Below, piece after piece: positions 36,190-46,312 of a stretch of 64,000 nt of DNA. Source of the DNA: Bin80 sp965208025 (GTDB taxonomy: Bacteria > Bacteroidota > Rhodothermia > Rhodothermales > Bin80); NCBI GenBank assembly GCA_965208025.1, contig OZ242302.1, positions 558,001 to 622,000 of the forward strand, in the 5' to 3' direction. Both the position numbers and the translations under genes were made by a program. How positions within the stretch are numbered: the first letter of the stretch is position 1; each line of letters begins with the position of its first letter. The notes beneath the pieces were generated by a model. That model was given only the letters and a program-made list of their open reading frames with translations, ran no database searches and was not told the DNA's origin.

Positions 36190-37416
36190 TTACTCAGCAG
36201 AGGTTCCAGTCACTTTTGAGATCCTGGAGTACATGTTAACCAACGATCGCGCCGAGTTCTCCCAATTATAACATTCACGGACTGCCATGCGACCATTCAT
36301 CCCCATTTGTTTGCGGCGATCTGGATCATTGTACAACTCAATGATACTGGAAGCCAAGGCCTCTTGATCTCCATACGGTACCACCACCCCGCAATCGGTA
36401 GTCTCAACAATATGTTGGATATAGGTACAGTTCGTCGCAATGACTGGGCGTCCTAGATACATGTAGTGAAATAATTTATGCGGTACAGTTGAGCTTGTAT
36501 GTTCACAGTTTATCTGAGGGATTAAGCACGCATCACTGGCAAGAATATAACTTTTTATTTCCTCTTGCGGTCTCCAACCTTCAAAGATTACATGGTCATT
36601 CAATCCTAAAATTTTAGACTGATCTTCCAGTTCTGATCGTATTTGTCCCTCACCAACAATCACAAGGCGTGTATGACAGTGCGGGAGTACCAATGGTATG
36701 GTCTGGAGTAAGAATCCGAGTCCACGGTGCAAATTAATTCCTCCAGTATATACTAAGGTAAATTCAGATTGATGGCGATGAATGATGTTTTCATTCAGAG
36801 GATAGTTATCAAAGGCCTTGATATTAATGGTATTTGGCAAAACGGTGGTATTGTTCTCCGACACTCCAAGCTTAACGTAATGCGACTGCATCTCTTCAGT
36901 CGTAACGATGACATTGATCGCTTTATGTGTCCACTCTCGCTCCAGGGATTTCCATTTTTTATAATTAATAAACAGCCTCCCTGGAAATCGGGTACTCCAA
37001 GCATAGGTTTTCAGAGCAGCAACCCATGATTCATGTAAATCTGCAATCACTGGTATGCCTAAACGTTTGCCAGCACGCAGTGCACCACCACACATATAGA
37101 GATCGTGCGCATGAATAGCGTCTATGCTATACTCTTGATAGAGGAGACGAACCTGTCGTGCAATGAACCAGGAAAGAATAGGGACTGTGCCAGCGAGCCC
37201 GCGCATCCAGTTACGATATTTGGCAGGTACATTTCTACGGATGATGGTAAATCCTTGATATTTTTCCTCTCTGGATCTGGTATCGGGAGCCAAAACCAGC
37301 AAGAGGACATCAAATCCCGCATTCACCAGAGCAGTCGCTTCATTCTCCACGCGTGTATCCTGCGGGAAAGGCTGATCCAGGATCATCAAGATGCGAAATG
37401 GCTTTGAGAGATTCAT
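36190..37416 (-). CDS. glycosyltransferase family 4
   Basis: This 408-residue GT-B protein has an N-terminal acceptor domain (ILMILDQPFPQDTRVENEA, typical of GT4 sugar transferases) and a C-terminal nucleotide-sugar domain with LVYTGGINLHRGLGFLL, LVIVGEGQ and the EX7E-like region PHKLFHYMYLGRPVIATN. It transfers a sugar from an activated donor to an envelope polysaccharide or lipid acceptor in the cytoplasm. It is 51 bp upstream of the YbbR-domain gene. The exact sugar is not predictable. Confidence 0.88.
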   Translation of the reverse strand: MNLSKPFRILMILDQPFPQDTRVENEATALVNAGFDVLLLVLAPDTRSREEKYQGFTIIRRNVPAKYRNWMRGLAGTVPILSWFIARQVRLLYQEYSIDAIHAHDLYMCGGALRAGKRLGIPVIADLHESWVAALKTYAWSTRFPGRLFINYKKWKSLEREWTHKAINVIVTTEEMQSHYVKLGVSENNTTVLPNTINIKAFDNYPLNENIIHRHQSEFTLVYTGGINLHRGLGFLLQTIPLVLPHCHTRLVIVGEGQIRSELEDQSKILGLNDHVIFEGWRPQEEIKSYILASDACLIPQINCEHTSSTVPHKLFHYMYLGRPVIATNCTYIQHIVETTDCGVVVPYGDQEALASSIIELYNDPDRRKQMGMNGRMAVRECYNWENSARSLVNMYSRISKVTGTSAE

Positions 37417-37931
37417 GAAGAAAAATAGACGGACAATCCAGAAAGATCTGTTCTATCTGAAAATGATGTAATGATGACCCCTGAAATCATTACCTTTACC
37501 TATGTGAGTTGACGATCCCAGAGAGACATCAAAGTTGGTATTGGAAGATCAATGCTTCAAATCTTTATAGTGAGTTTAATCCAGTAATACCATATTCCCT
37601 TGAATTCAAAAGAATATCCAAATACCTATTTGTCTGAATAATTGACGTAGAATGTCTTAACCACCAGATAGATGACAACTGATATTTGTAAGCGATTGTT
37701 TTTTCTGGAAGTTGTTCAACTATTGCGTAGTTAGGGGTTCCGTAACGATAAATATGTCATTTAATGATTGAACCAGTTTGTCTTTTCAGATCACTATTTT
37801 CAAGAAATTCTTCGTTGCCTTGACGATCTATCAAGTGCAGATGGGTTCGGATGGAGCATTTCTACCAAATCATAAAATAGAATAAAGACAATGGCCATCC
37901 TGATGGGGCATGATCTCAATTCATTCCTCAT
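37417..37931. other. gap upstream of the GT4 gene
   Basis: No recognisable gene. This A+T-rich stretch leads into an ISL3 relic. It should include the promoter of the glycosyltransferase operon. Confidence 0.35.
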
Positions 37932-38242
37932 AGTTCTACCGCGGTTTGTAGGAATGCGAATCTTTAGTATGACCAGAGGAATTTGTACAAATGTAGATGA
38001 TCCGTGTTGAATAGAGGTGCATCAAGGTGTCATTATGGTTACCAAAATATTCCGAGAGATTTTGACAGAACCTTTAATGCGGTAACCTATTACGATTAAT
38101 ACCATGACTAGCGAATTGAATGACACAAATTCAAGAAATCAAATGGTCGGTCAAGTTAGAAAAAGGGTTGAACACTTGGGAGGCATTATTCTACTCTTCC
38201 GCGGATGGTTAGACATTTAGCTATCAGATTCGTGATAGAACC
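37932..38242 (+). mobile_element. ISL3-derived relic / MITE-like element (311 bp)
   Basis: The left end AGTTCTACCGCGGTTTG (37932) and right end (GATAGAACC to 38242) are degenerate ISL3 terminal repeats. The interior aligns with the last 250 bp of the intact transposase gene: for example CAAATTCAAGAAATC and ATTCTACTCTTCCGC have direct counterparts at 2160-2250. The first kilobase of the gene is deleted, as in the relic at 17796. No flanking duplication is seen. Confidence 0.75.
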
Positions 38243-38514
38243 ATTGCTTTCACAATACAATTCGCAGATTATGTTGCGGTCTGTTGACCGACTGAATTGC
38301 ATCAAGCCCTATGCAGTTTTCAGACGTATCAATGTCTTCATTGATCTTCATGTTCCTCTCCCTGGATTAATATCATGAGAACTTGGAAATATTATGAACG
38401 AACATCATATTTCATTTATACCTCTGAGTGGATTTGCTCTAATCCCAAATGATACATGAGGCGTGTAACAACGTGTTAAATGGATTCTAACTTGCCAATA
38501 ATTACATAGACAAG

Positions 38515-39471
38515 ATGAGTAATCAGAATAATGGTCTAGGAAAAATTAATGAACACATAGCAGAACTTCTTCGGTCGGTTGACCGTCCTGGAGATTACTG
38601 CGTGGGAGGAAAGATGCATGTTCCCATGCCCCGCATTACAGTTGAGAACATTGGAGATCTGTCATTTCCAATACATGACGTCCTCATTTATGCTTTGATA
38701 GATGAAGCTGAACAGGCTCCTTTTGGTAAAGGCACTGAGACGATCACCGATACCTCCGTTAGAAATTGCTGGCAAATTGATTCTTCTTGTGTTCGCATCT
38801 CAGGCAGTTCGTGGAAAAAAACGTTCGCAGACCTTCTGAACATTGTCACCGATGGTTTAGGTCTTGATCGTGGGCAGATTGGCACCGAGTTGTATAAACT
38901 ACTCATTTACAGGGAGGGGGGCTTTTTTGCCCCGCATAGAGATACGGAAAAAGTGAAAGGAATGATTGCAACTCTATCTATTTCACTTCCAACTCCTGGC
39001 GAAGGTGGTGAGTTGTCTGTCCGCCATTTGGGGCAGGAGACTATTTTTGACATAAGTTCTCAGGAACCATCCGAACTATCCTACGCATCCTTCTATTCCG
39101 ACTGCCTCCACGAAGCACATCCTGTGACCAAAGGTCACCGGGTTACTCTCGTATACAACCTGTTCATCCAATCTGGGAAAAAATGGACAGGTGCTCCCGA
39201 TTACATGGAGTTGACCGATAAGGTCAAAGAGTCTCTGGTAAAATGGAGAGACACTGGGAATTCAGAAAAGATTGTTTGGTTGTTGGAGCACTCTTACAGC
39301 GAAGAAGGCCTGTCCTTTGATACGCTCAAGGGTACGGATATGGCAGTGGCACAAATCTTAGAAAAAGCTGCTACTGATGCAAAATGTGCTGTGTTCGCCG
39401 CTATTCTTAGCATTCAAGAAACTGGTGATCCAGAATTCGGTTGGGGCCCTACTCGGATGAGCCTACTTTAG
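38515..39471 (+). CDS. 2-oxoglutarate/Fe(II) oxygenase, N-terminal part (frameshifted gene)
   Basis: The 318-codon frame contains a 2OG-Fe(II) dioxygenase core: YREGGFFAPHRDTEK with metal ligands His141 and Asp143, GGELSVRH, and YSDCLHEAHPVTKGHRVTLVYNL with the third ligand His199 and Arg209 for 2-oxoglutarate. The layout matches large bacterial and fungal prolyl-hydroxylase-like proteins of 700-900 residues. The frame runs out at 39471 in unrelated residues (TRMSLL), while the natural continuation (PYSDEPTLGSTIVHVHE) is in the next frame. A single lost base in the TTGGGGCCC run at 39441-39449 explains this. The catalytic half could still be made. The substrate is unknown. Confidence 0.8.
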   Translation: MSNQNNGLGKINEHIAELLRSVDRPGDYCVGGKMHVPMPRITVENIGDLSFPIHDVLIYALIDEAEQAPFGKGTETITDTSVRNCWQIDSSCVRISGSSWKKTFADLLNIVTDGLGLDRGQIGTELYKLLIYREGGFFAPHRDTEKVKGMIATLSISLPTPGEGGELSVRHLGQETIFDISSQEPSELSYASFYSDCLHEAHPVTKGHRVTLVYNLFIQSGKKWTGAPDYMELTDKVKESLVKWRDTGNSEKIVWLLEHSYSEEGLSFDTLKGTDMAVAQILEKAATDAKCAVFAAILSIQETGDPEFGWGPTRMSLL

Positions 39472-40778
39472 GTTCCACGATTGTTCATGTACACGAACGC
39501 TCTGAACTCCTTGAACAATGGGTTACTCATGATGGTCGGCAATATGATTTTGGCTATTTTGCTCTAAATGATGGTGAGGTACTTCAGCCCGAATTGCTCA
39601 CTGATATGGATCCCGATGAGGAGATCCTTGAAGAATACATGGGAAACTATGGCCCAACCTTGGATCTCATCTACCGTATCTCCGCCCTAGTCCTCTGGCC
39701 GAAAGCAAAGTCCATTGAAATATTAGCAAAAAGAAGTATTGCTACCGCTGTTCACTGGGCTACGACTCAGTTGGGAAGGGTAAGCAATCAGGAAATGAAC
39801 CAAATTCTGTGCGAGATTGCAGACCTGTGGCCAGAAAAAAGGGTCAAATTCCAACAGTACAATCTGCCTGAAATGATCCGACTTATCGGGGAGACGGGCA
39901 ATATTGAGTTAGCAACGGAGTTCCTTGATTCAAAGGCACTTAACTACTATAACGGCAATGCAAATTCCTCTCTTGCTAACTTGTTACTCATGGTCGGTCC
40001 CAGAATTGCGAAGAAATTTTTGGTCCGTTTAGTGGAGCAACACACGCTGCTACTCCCCAAGGAAGTTCTTTCATTGGTGTCCATGATTTCTAAGAATCGG
40101 CTTAATTCTGATTCCACATGGCAAGACGTTGATATTGAGATTGCACGGTCCATCACTGCAATCTTTCCCAAATCGTTAGAGGAGATCTCTGGGCTATTCG
40201 TAGCAAGGAGGAACTATGTGGTGTCAGGTGGAGAGTCAGAATATGTCTCCGAACAAATGATAGACGAACGGTCTCTTGATGCGAATGCGGTCTACAATTA
40301 TTTTGCGCTGATGCTGAGACTTGATCTAATTGAGGATGCGAATAACGTAGCATCTCTCATTGCTGACTTTCCCAAAGTCGTTACTCCAAATCGCATGCTT
40401 CCCGATGCCCTTCAAAGCTTGAGCAAAACTGAAAAAATCCGAAGTTTGGGAACTTACAGATTACTATGGCAGCAGTCAGCGGATTTTTTGCTAGGGCATA
40501 GTAGTACTTTTCCTGAGGAACCAAAAGATTGGAAATTTGACGTTGAGATCCCCTACTCTGGGGATCTTGCATCTGAATTAACCAAATTCTGTTTATCCGC
40601 AAAGAGGAAAACGAAGCATTTTCGTGTGGCTCGGGAAAAACGTAAACAAATACGGAAAATGATTGATACGTTGAAGTTAGATATTGATTATGAAACTCTC
40701 TCTGAGGGAAGCCCCTATACGCTTATTTGCAAGAAAAACCGTAAGGGGTACGAGAAGAGGCTCACCGAATATGCTTAA
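39441..40778 (+). CDS. 2OG-Fe(II) oxygenase, C-terminal part (frameshifted gene)
   Basis: This frame continues the oxygenase gene after a -1-type shift. It has only a TTG at its front and no independent signals. The sequence has a HVHERSELLEQWVTHDG start, a long helical middle (IEILAKRSIATAVHWATTQLG and similar) and a basic C-terminal tail. No catalytic motif of its own is visible; in relatives this region follows the dioxygenase domain. Joined, the two frames give about 750 residues. Either the gene is a recent pseudogene, the base was lost in sequencing, or a slip restores the frame. Confidence 0.7.
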   Translation: MGPYSDEPTLGSTIVHVHERSELLEQWVTHDGRQYDFGYFALNDGEVLQPELLTDMDPDEEILEEYMGNYGPTLDLIYRISALVLWPKAKSIEILAKRSIATAVHWATTQLGRVSNQEMNQILCEIADLWPEKRVKFQQYNLPEMIRLIGETGNIELATEFLDSKALNYYNGNANSSLANLLLMVGPRIAKKFLVRLVEQHTLLLPKEVLSLVSMISKNRLNSDSTWQDVDIEIARSITAIFPKSLEEISGLFVARRNYVVSGGESEYVSEQMIDERSLDANAVYNYFALMLRLDLIEDANNVASLIADFPKVVTPNRMLPDALQSLSKTEKIRSLGTYRLLWQQSADFLLGHSSTFPEEPKDWKFDVEIPYSGDLASELTKFCLSAKRKTKHFRVAREKRKQIRKMIDTLKLDIDYETLSEGSPYTLICKKNRKGYEKRLTEYA

Positions 40779-40781
40779 GAT

Positions 40782-40895
40782 ATGCGGTATATGGAATTAC
40801 TCTTAGACCTCGTTCCGCCAGACAGTAATGAAAACAGCGAGAGTTTACGAGTCCAACGTATAAAGGCAGCATCTGAACGCCAACAACAGCCTTAA
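40782..40895 (+). CDS. possible 37-residue small protein
   Basis: An ATG four bases after the oxygenase stop opens a frame (MRYMELLLDLVPPDSNENS, ending ERQQQP). It is charged and soluble. The close spacing suggests it could be co-translated, but there is no family and a chance frame is quite possible. Confidence 0.2.
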   Translation: MRYMELLLDLVPPDSNENSESLRVQRIKAASERQQQP

Positions 40896-41417
40896 CATTA
40901 TCAATTTAAACGTGAAATCCTCAGAAAATCGTCTTGCTAACCGAAAAATCTACCAGCAACAACAAAACCAACTCCAATCAACATCACCTATCGTTAAGCA
41001 CGGAGTTCCGAGTTTCGGGCATTCAGCCTGGCATCAAGAATTGAAGCCAGAAAATCCAGCTTTGATTCCGAAGTAGTGTTGATCACTTGAAGTTCAGAGA
41101 CAAAACGAGTGGTTGGCATCTCTTTCTGAATTTCTACTCATTCGTGAATTTCTTCGGGTGTGAACTCCTCTGAATGCGTTCAGAATGGATAAAGATCAAC
41201 GAATCTTGCCAAGAGAGAGCAGATGGGTTTTTCAACCAAAATTATTGGTTCTACCACAATTTCTGAACAAACTCGCTCAGTGAATAAGCATAGTTGGCTA
41301 CTCATATTATTTTTGGCTCCAGTATGACTCACCGAGAAAGTAACAGTTGCAAACAGATTTGATATTAGCAATTTTTCTTATGTCAAGGAGCGTGCCCGTT
41401 CTGCTTCTTGTACAGAG
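40896..41417. other. gap with a solitary ISL3 end
   Basis: No intact gene. A solitary ISL3 left end lies at 41247-41262 (GGTTCTACCACAATTT, 16 bases identical to the intact element); no partner end is visible close by. Confidence 0.45.
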
Positions 41418-42479
41418 TCATCCTTTACCCAACAGTGAATCCGCAATCATTGCACTTGCCAACTTTTCAGGGCCTTCGCCGAGGGGGCTCTGTGGCCCAG
41501 TTGGCTCTCTCATTACCGCATGTACAATAGCATCTTGATCCGCCCCCGTGCATATGCTCCAACTGTTATGAAGAGTTTCAGGATATTCCGTCTCTTCACG
41601 CAGAATGATACATGGCACTTCAAACCAGTAGGACTCTTTTTGCAGCCCACCACTATCCGTGAGTACACGATGCGCATTGGATGCCAGCGTCAGCATTGAT
41701 AAGTAACTAACTGGATTCATCACTTCCACATTATCAGGTACGGTAATCTCCGAAAGAGCAGTTCTGGTTCGGGGGTGAAGCGGTAAGATCACTGGTAATG
41801 TTAGTTGACCAAAAGCATCAAAAATACTTTGAAGATTTGTCTTGTTATCTGTATTGGATGGGCGATGCACTGTAGAAAGAAAGTACTTACCTCGGGGATG
41901 GATGGTAATTGATTCCAGTGGACAACACTCTTTTGCACGTTCAGAAAACATCCGCGTCGCATCCAACATTACATCCCCAACTAGTACTGTATTCCCCTCA
42001 AGACCCTCACGTTTCAAATTTTCAACCGCAATTTCGGTAGGAGCAAACAGCCACTCTGATATACGATCGGTTAAAATTCGGTTGATCTCCTCAGGCATCA
42101 TCCAATTGAAACTTCGTATTCCAGCCTCTACATGAGCCAAAGGAATATTTCCTTTTGCAGCTACGATTGCACCTGCAAGTGTAGTATTTGTATCACCATA
42201 AACGATAATTGCATCAAATGGGCCACTCTCTTCAATAAACCGTTCCAGACGAGTCATAATTTCTCCTGTCTGAGTGGCATGGGACCCTGATCCAGCCTCC
42301 AAATTGGCAACAGGTGCAGGAACCCCTAACTCATCAAAAAAGACTTGACTGAGAAGCCTGTCATAGTGCTGGCCTGAATGTACCAGCGTCTCTTTGATTC
42401 CTGCATTCATTAACGCAGGACTGACCGCGGATGCTTTCACGAATTGTGGCCGTGCTCCGACGAGCGTACAAATGTGCAT
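41418..42479 (-). CDS. wecB: UDP-N-acetylglucosamine 2-epimerase (non-hydrolysing)
   Basis: The enzyme interconverts UDP-GlcNAc and UDP-ManNAc for cell-surface polysaccharides. Signatures are VGARPQFVKASAV, HSGQHYD, VYGDTNTTLAGAIVA, HVEAGIRSFNWMMPEEINR, STVHRPSNTDN and LTDSGGLQKESYWFEVP. The ATG at 42479 gives 353 residues and the standard N-terminus (MHICTLVGARPQ); the frame extends 12 codons further but would overlap the upstream glycosyltransferase gene. It lies 8 bp after that gene, as the last of the gatC-yfhO-GT-epimerase run. Confidence 0.93.
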   Translation of the reverse strand: MHICTLVGARPQFVKASAVSPALMNAGIKETLVHSGQHYDRLLSQVFFDELGVPAPVANLEAGSGSHATQTGEIMTRLERFIEESGPFDAIIVYGDTNTTLAGAIVAAKGNIPLAHVEAGIRSFNWMMPEEINRILTDRISEWLFAPTEIAVENLKREGLEGNTVLVGDVMLDATRMFSERAKECCPLESITIHPRGKYFLSTVHRPSNTDNKTNLQSIFDAFGQLTLPVILPLHPRTRTALSEITVPDNVEVMNPVSYLSMLTLASNAHRVLTDSGGLQKESYWFEVPCIILREETEYPETLHNSWSICTGADQDAIVHAVMREPTGPQSPLGEGPEKLASAMIADSLLGKG

Positions 42480-42486
42480 GCTCAAA

Positions 42487-43782
42487 TTACGATTCTGATG
42501 TAGAAAGACGATCAAATAAATTGGCTAATCGGCCCGTCAAACGACGACGCTCATATTTCGCGATGGCTACCTCATCAATTTTCCAAGGCTTCCCCCTAGA
42601 TTCTATACATTGTTTCAGGAATGTTAGAATGCCATCTTTGTCCTTATGATCAAAGATCTCGCCAGTCCGTGTTTCATTCAAAAGATGTGCTAAATCCCCA
42701 TCTACAGGCCCGAGTGCAAGAATTGGACGTCGCGCAGCTATGTACTCAAATACTTTTGCAGAAATATTGCCGAGTGAATCATCGCTCAAAATATTAGGTA
42801 GGGCCAACAAGAGAATGTCAACCGAATTCATGTAGGCCATTGCCTCGCCATGAGGAAGAAATTCTACCACCTTCAACGGGATTTTGTGCTTATGGTATTC
42901 TTCTATGGCATCTTGATCAATTTTGCCCACCAAATGAACCTCAACAGGGATGATGTCACGAAATTCCTGCAATGCAAGAACGAAGGCATCAGAGTGTCTG
43001 CGCAGGTTGTATGTTCCAACATACGCAATTTTCAATGGTATCCCCTTCGTTGGTGAGACACTGCACTTCATTACCTCCGTCGGATCAAAGCCATTTGGGA
43101 TGGTTTCGTAATACTGAATAGGGGCTCGCCTCAGAAGTCGCTCTCCAAGATAGTTGCTCACGGAAATAACAGCATCTGCGGTACCCAATACTTTTTTCTC
43201 CAGATGCGTCTGAATCTTTCTGGCCACGAATCCTTCGAACATTTGGTCACGGTAATATATTTCAACCCACGGATCCCGCATATCAACGACCCAGGGACAT
43301 CCCGAGATATTCTTTAATGCCATACCAATTAGATGACAAGAATGAGGTGGACCGGTGGTCATGATTGCATCGAATCTCATTTCTTTTAGTAGCCTTTTAG
43401 CAACACGAGACGCAAATGGGACCCAACCTACACGAGCATCTGGCAGAAATACGTTCCCCCTAAGCCACTTGGCAATTCCTTTAAACCAAGTATCTCCATC
43501 AATGTATCCAACTTTAATCACTTCCTCTCTCCGTTTACCTTGAACTTGACTATACAAGGTGAAGGGATCCCATGCTTTGGTTCGGATCACATCAACCTGT
43601 GGAGGGAGCTCATTTAGGAGTGATGCATCAATGGATGGAAAGGCAGCATGGTTTGGATCTACTGTTAATACGGTGGGTAACCATCCAAAGTCAGGCAGGT
43701 AACGTGCAAATTTCAAGACTCGCTGGACCGCAGCCCCACCAGATGGTGGGAAATAGTAGCTGATCAACAGAATACGTTTCAC
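42487..43782 (-). CDS. glycosyltransferase, GT4-like
   Basis: This 431-residue GT-B protein starts at a GTG (43782) with VKRILLISYYFPPSGGAAVQR, a common N-terminus of GT4 proteins of surface-polysaccharide clusters. It continues with TTGPPHSCHLIGMAL, VVDMRDPW, AYVGTYNLRRHSD and the acidic/nucleotide region KVFEYIAARRPILALGP. It probably transfers a sugar during O-antigen or exopolysaccharide assembly. The TTG at 43803 immediately abutting the YfhO stop is an alternative start. Donor and acceptor unknown. Confidence 0.87.
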   Translation of the reverse strand: MKRILLISYYFPPSGGAAVQRVLKFARYLPDFGWLPTVLTVDPNHAAFPSIDASLLNELPPQVDVIRTKAWDPFTLYSQVQGKRREEVIKVGYIDGDTWFKGIAKWLRGNVFLPDARVGWVPFASRVAKRLLKEMRFDAIMTTGPPHSCHLIGMALKNISGCPWVVDMRDPWVEIYYRDQMFEGFVARKIQTHLEKKVLGTADAVISVSNYLGERLLRRAPIQYYETIPNGFDPTEVMKCSVSPTKGIPLKIAYVGTYNLRRHSDAFVLALQEFRDIIPVEVHLVGKIDQDAIEEYHKHKIPLKVVEFLPHGEAMAYMNSVDILLLALPNILSDDSLGNISAKVFEYIAARRPILALGPVDGDLAHLLNETRTGEIFDHKDKDGILTFLKQCIESRGKPWKIDEVAIAKYERRRLTGRLANLFDRLSTSES

Positions 43783-43803
43783 AGTATACCCCAGAACTAT
43801 CAA

Positions 43804-46302
43804 TCAGTTAATGATCAAATTTCTACTTTTAGACCTACGAAAGTAACTGATTCCGCTGAATCCCAAAAAGATTAGTGAAAGACCATAGACAAATATCGTG
43901 GAGATCAAACTGATTCGTTTGCCCCAAATGTGGCTGGCCGGGTTGAAGGTCATTTCAAGGGTGTGATTTCCAGCCGGAACAGCTACAGCGCGTAACAGAT
44001 AATTGGCTCGGTGAATCGGTACATTCTCTCCGTCTATGGAGGCATTCCAACCCGCTGGGTAAAATAGTTCGCTGACGATCAAAAGACGGGGTGCATCGGT
44101 TACCACTTCATAGGAAAACCGCCGTGGACCATAGAAAAGAGGAGTAACTGACACGCTACTACTTGAATCCAAAGGGGTGATTGCTTCCTCAATTGGTGCA
44201 GAGAGAAATGCTTGGGCAGACGGGTCAAATTCAGCATCTTGAAGACGGAGTAACAGATCCTCTGGATTCGGAATCACCTGCGCTTCTCCAACAAAATAAG
44301 CCCGAGGAAGCACATCAAGATTTTCATACACGGTGAGCCCCGATTCCTCACCATACTCTACATCTAGAGCACCTGCAATTGGAGCTTGAGAAAATATATA
44401 GCGGACATTCATCATGTCAAGCATATTCTCATTTGGCATTCCAGTGGCAGGGTTAAAGAGGAGATGATCCAAAAAATCCTGATATAAACGTAACTTCGCA
44501 GCACTATACCCTCCAAGGGATTCATGGTGGAACGATGGTCTAGCGAGTCCGGTCTGATCTCTGCGTTCAAGTGAAAGAATTCGAAACTGCCCCTCCCTCT
44601 GGAGTACATACTCGTCCACATCAAGGGTTTCTATACGATTAGCTGGATCCTTGGTGATACTAAGTCTGTCTGAATTTAGATACCTGTTTGCAACTCCACC
44701 TAGATCTACGACTATTAGAAGGGCCAAAATTAGCTGTAGCAGCCAGGCTGGTATTATTCTACGTTGCGTTGCAATGAATGCAATCCCTGCTAAGAGAATG
44801 AAGAAAAAAGACCGTCTTGCATCATTCGTGAAGGCGTCTTTGCGAGGGGGGATTACTCGCTCTGAAAGAAGTTGCCTCGCAGCCATTGTGACCTGTGGAT
44901 CAGATGGACTTCTTCCAGATGACTGGGCTATATACGCGGTGACTTGTTGGAGTTCCCCTTCGCGCTGGAAATCAAATACAGAATCACCCGATGCCATAAA
45001 AAACAGGAGTATCCCGGCGGTAATTCCTAGTACCAAGTACATGATTCGATATTTTTCGCGTTCAGCATCAGGAGAAGTTTCACGGCGCACAGCATAGCCA
45101 AGCCCTAATGCGGCAAGAACTGCCAAGATCAGAGCAACGGCGATCAACCAAGTCTCAGGAGCTCTGAAGGCATCAAATAAGGGAAAGTAATTGAACATCA
45201 TGCGATTTAGTCCCTCAAAATGATGCCCAAATGAAAAAAATACCATCAAGCCCCCCGTGATTCCAAGTACTGCAACCAAATGAGATCGAATTCTCAAAAT
45301 TGATATGATGGCAAGGACGAGTACGATACTGCCAATATAGTGAGGTCCACCTGTAAACGGTTTCTGTCCCCAGTAGTAGGTAGCCCCACCAAGGGCATCC
45401 GCTATCAGCAACGTTAACAATTCTTGTGGGCTTTGACTCCATCGCATGGCATAGTCCCAACTTAAGCCCCCTTCCCCACCTGCCGCGGCTGCACCTCGGA
45501 TACTATATTCTTTGTACTCAAGAGTCGGCCAGTAAACCTCTGCTACCATCAAGAGAGCCAGCCCACAACCGAATGCTAATAAGCCTGTTGACTTAAAAAA
45601 ATCTGGTAACTTCCTGCGGCGTAGAGACTCAAAAAAGAGTACAACCCACCATACGAAGATTAAAAATGTAATGTAATAAGTAATTTGTACATGCCCCGCT
45701 CGAAGATTCACAGCTAATGCGATCGTAAACAACAAACTGGCCGTGACATTTGGCTTCCTCATCGCATGAATGAATGCCAAAAGTAGCCAGGGGGCGAATG
45801 CTAATGCTACGAACTTTGTATTATGCCCAGCAACCAAAATCACTGGTAGATAGGTCGTCATAGCATAAGCACTTGCAGCCAGGAGTGAACTTAGTGTATC
45901 ATGTGTTAAGTACCAGACAAGTAAGTAACCTCCTAGCAGGAGAACCAAGACATGGGAGAATGGCCAAGAAATTCTGCGTAGCGCACGAGGAAGTTCATCA
46001 ATTTGTGGGACTAAAGAAGGACTGGAAATAATATACCCTGGCATCCCCGCAAATAAATTGGTGGCCCACAGGGCTTCTTCGCCAGTCGCTTCTTTATACT
46101 CAAGCATGCTCTGGGCTACGGCTTTCCACTCCACAATATCTCCTCCAACGAGGCTCCTACCACTGAAAAGAGTTGCCCAAGAAAAATAAATCGCAACCGC
46201 AAGCAACGCGATCAAACACAGGGAGTGCTGCAGAATAGGATCCTGCTTTGCCCACCACGGCCGTTGCTGTTTCGGGGAACGGGATGCTTTGGATCTACCC
46301 AT
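43804..46302 (-). CDS. YfhO-like multi-pass membrane protein
   Basis: This protein of about 830 residues has roughly 12-14 transmembrane helices, an early SLVGGDIVEWKAV loop and AMTTYLPVILVAGHNTKFVALAFAP, typical of the YfhO family, whose GT-C-like members are linked to glycosylation of teichoic acids or other surface polymers. A soluble extracytoplasmic part (residues about 530-800; NMLDMMNVRYI, YPAGWNASIDG) precedes a final helix. I place the start at the ATG at 46302, 10 bp after the gatC stop. It is followed directly by the glycosyltransferase gene, consistent with a polysaccharide role. Confidence 0.87.
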   Translation of the reverse strand: MGRSKASRSPKQQRPWWAKQDPILQHSLCLIALLAVAIYFSWATLFSGRSLVGGDIVEWKAVAQSMLEYKEATGEEALWATNLFAGMPGYIISSPSLVPQIDELPRALRRISWPFSHVLVLLLGGYLLVWYLTHDTLSSLLAASAYAMTTYLPVILVAGHNTKFVALAFAPWLLLAFIHAMRKPNVTASLLFTIALAVNLRAGHVQITYYITFLIFVWWVVLFFESLRRRKLPDFFKSTGLLAFGCGLALLMVAEVYWPTLEYKEYSIRGAAAAGGEGGLSWDYAMRWSQSPQELLTLLIADALGGATYYWGQKPFTGGPHYIGSIVLVLAIISILRIRSHLVAVLGITGGLMVFFSFGHHFEGLNRMMFNYFPLFDAFRAPETWLIAVALILAVLAALGLGYAVRRETSPDAEREKYRIMYLVLGITAGILLFFMASGDSVFDFQREGELQQVTAYIAQSSGRSPSDPQVTMAARQLLSERVIPPRKDAFTNDARRSFFFILLAGIAFIATQRRIIPAWLLQLILALLIVVDLGGVANRYLNSDRLSITKDPANRIETLDVDEYVLQREGQFRILSLERRDQTGLARPSFHHESLGGYSAAKLRLYQDFLDHLLFNPATGMPNENMLDMMNVRYIFSQAPIAGALDVEYGEESGLTVYENLDVLPRAYFVGEAQVIPNPEDLLLRLQDAEFDPSAQAFLSAPIEEAITPLDSSSSVSVTPLFYGPRRFSYEVVTDAPRLLIVSELFYPAGWNASIDGENVPIHRANYLLRAVAVPAGNHTLEMTFNPASHIWGKRISLISTIFVYGLSLIFLGFSGISYFRRSKSRNLIIN

Positions 46303-46312
46303 GACAAATCCG

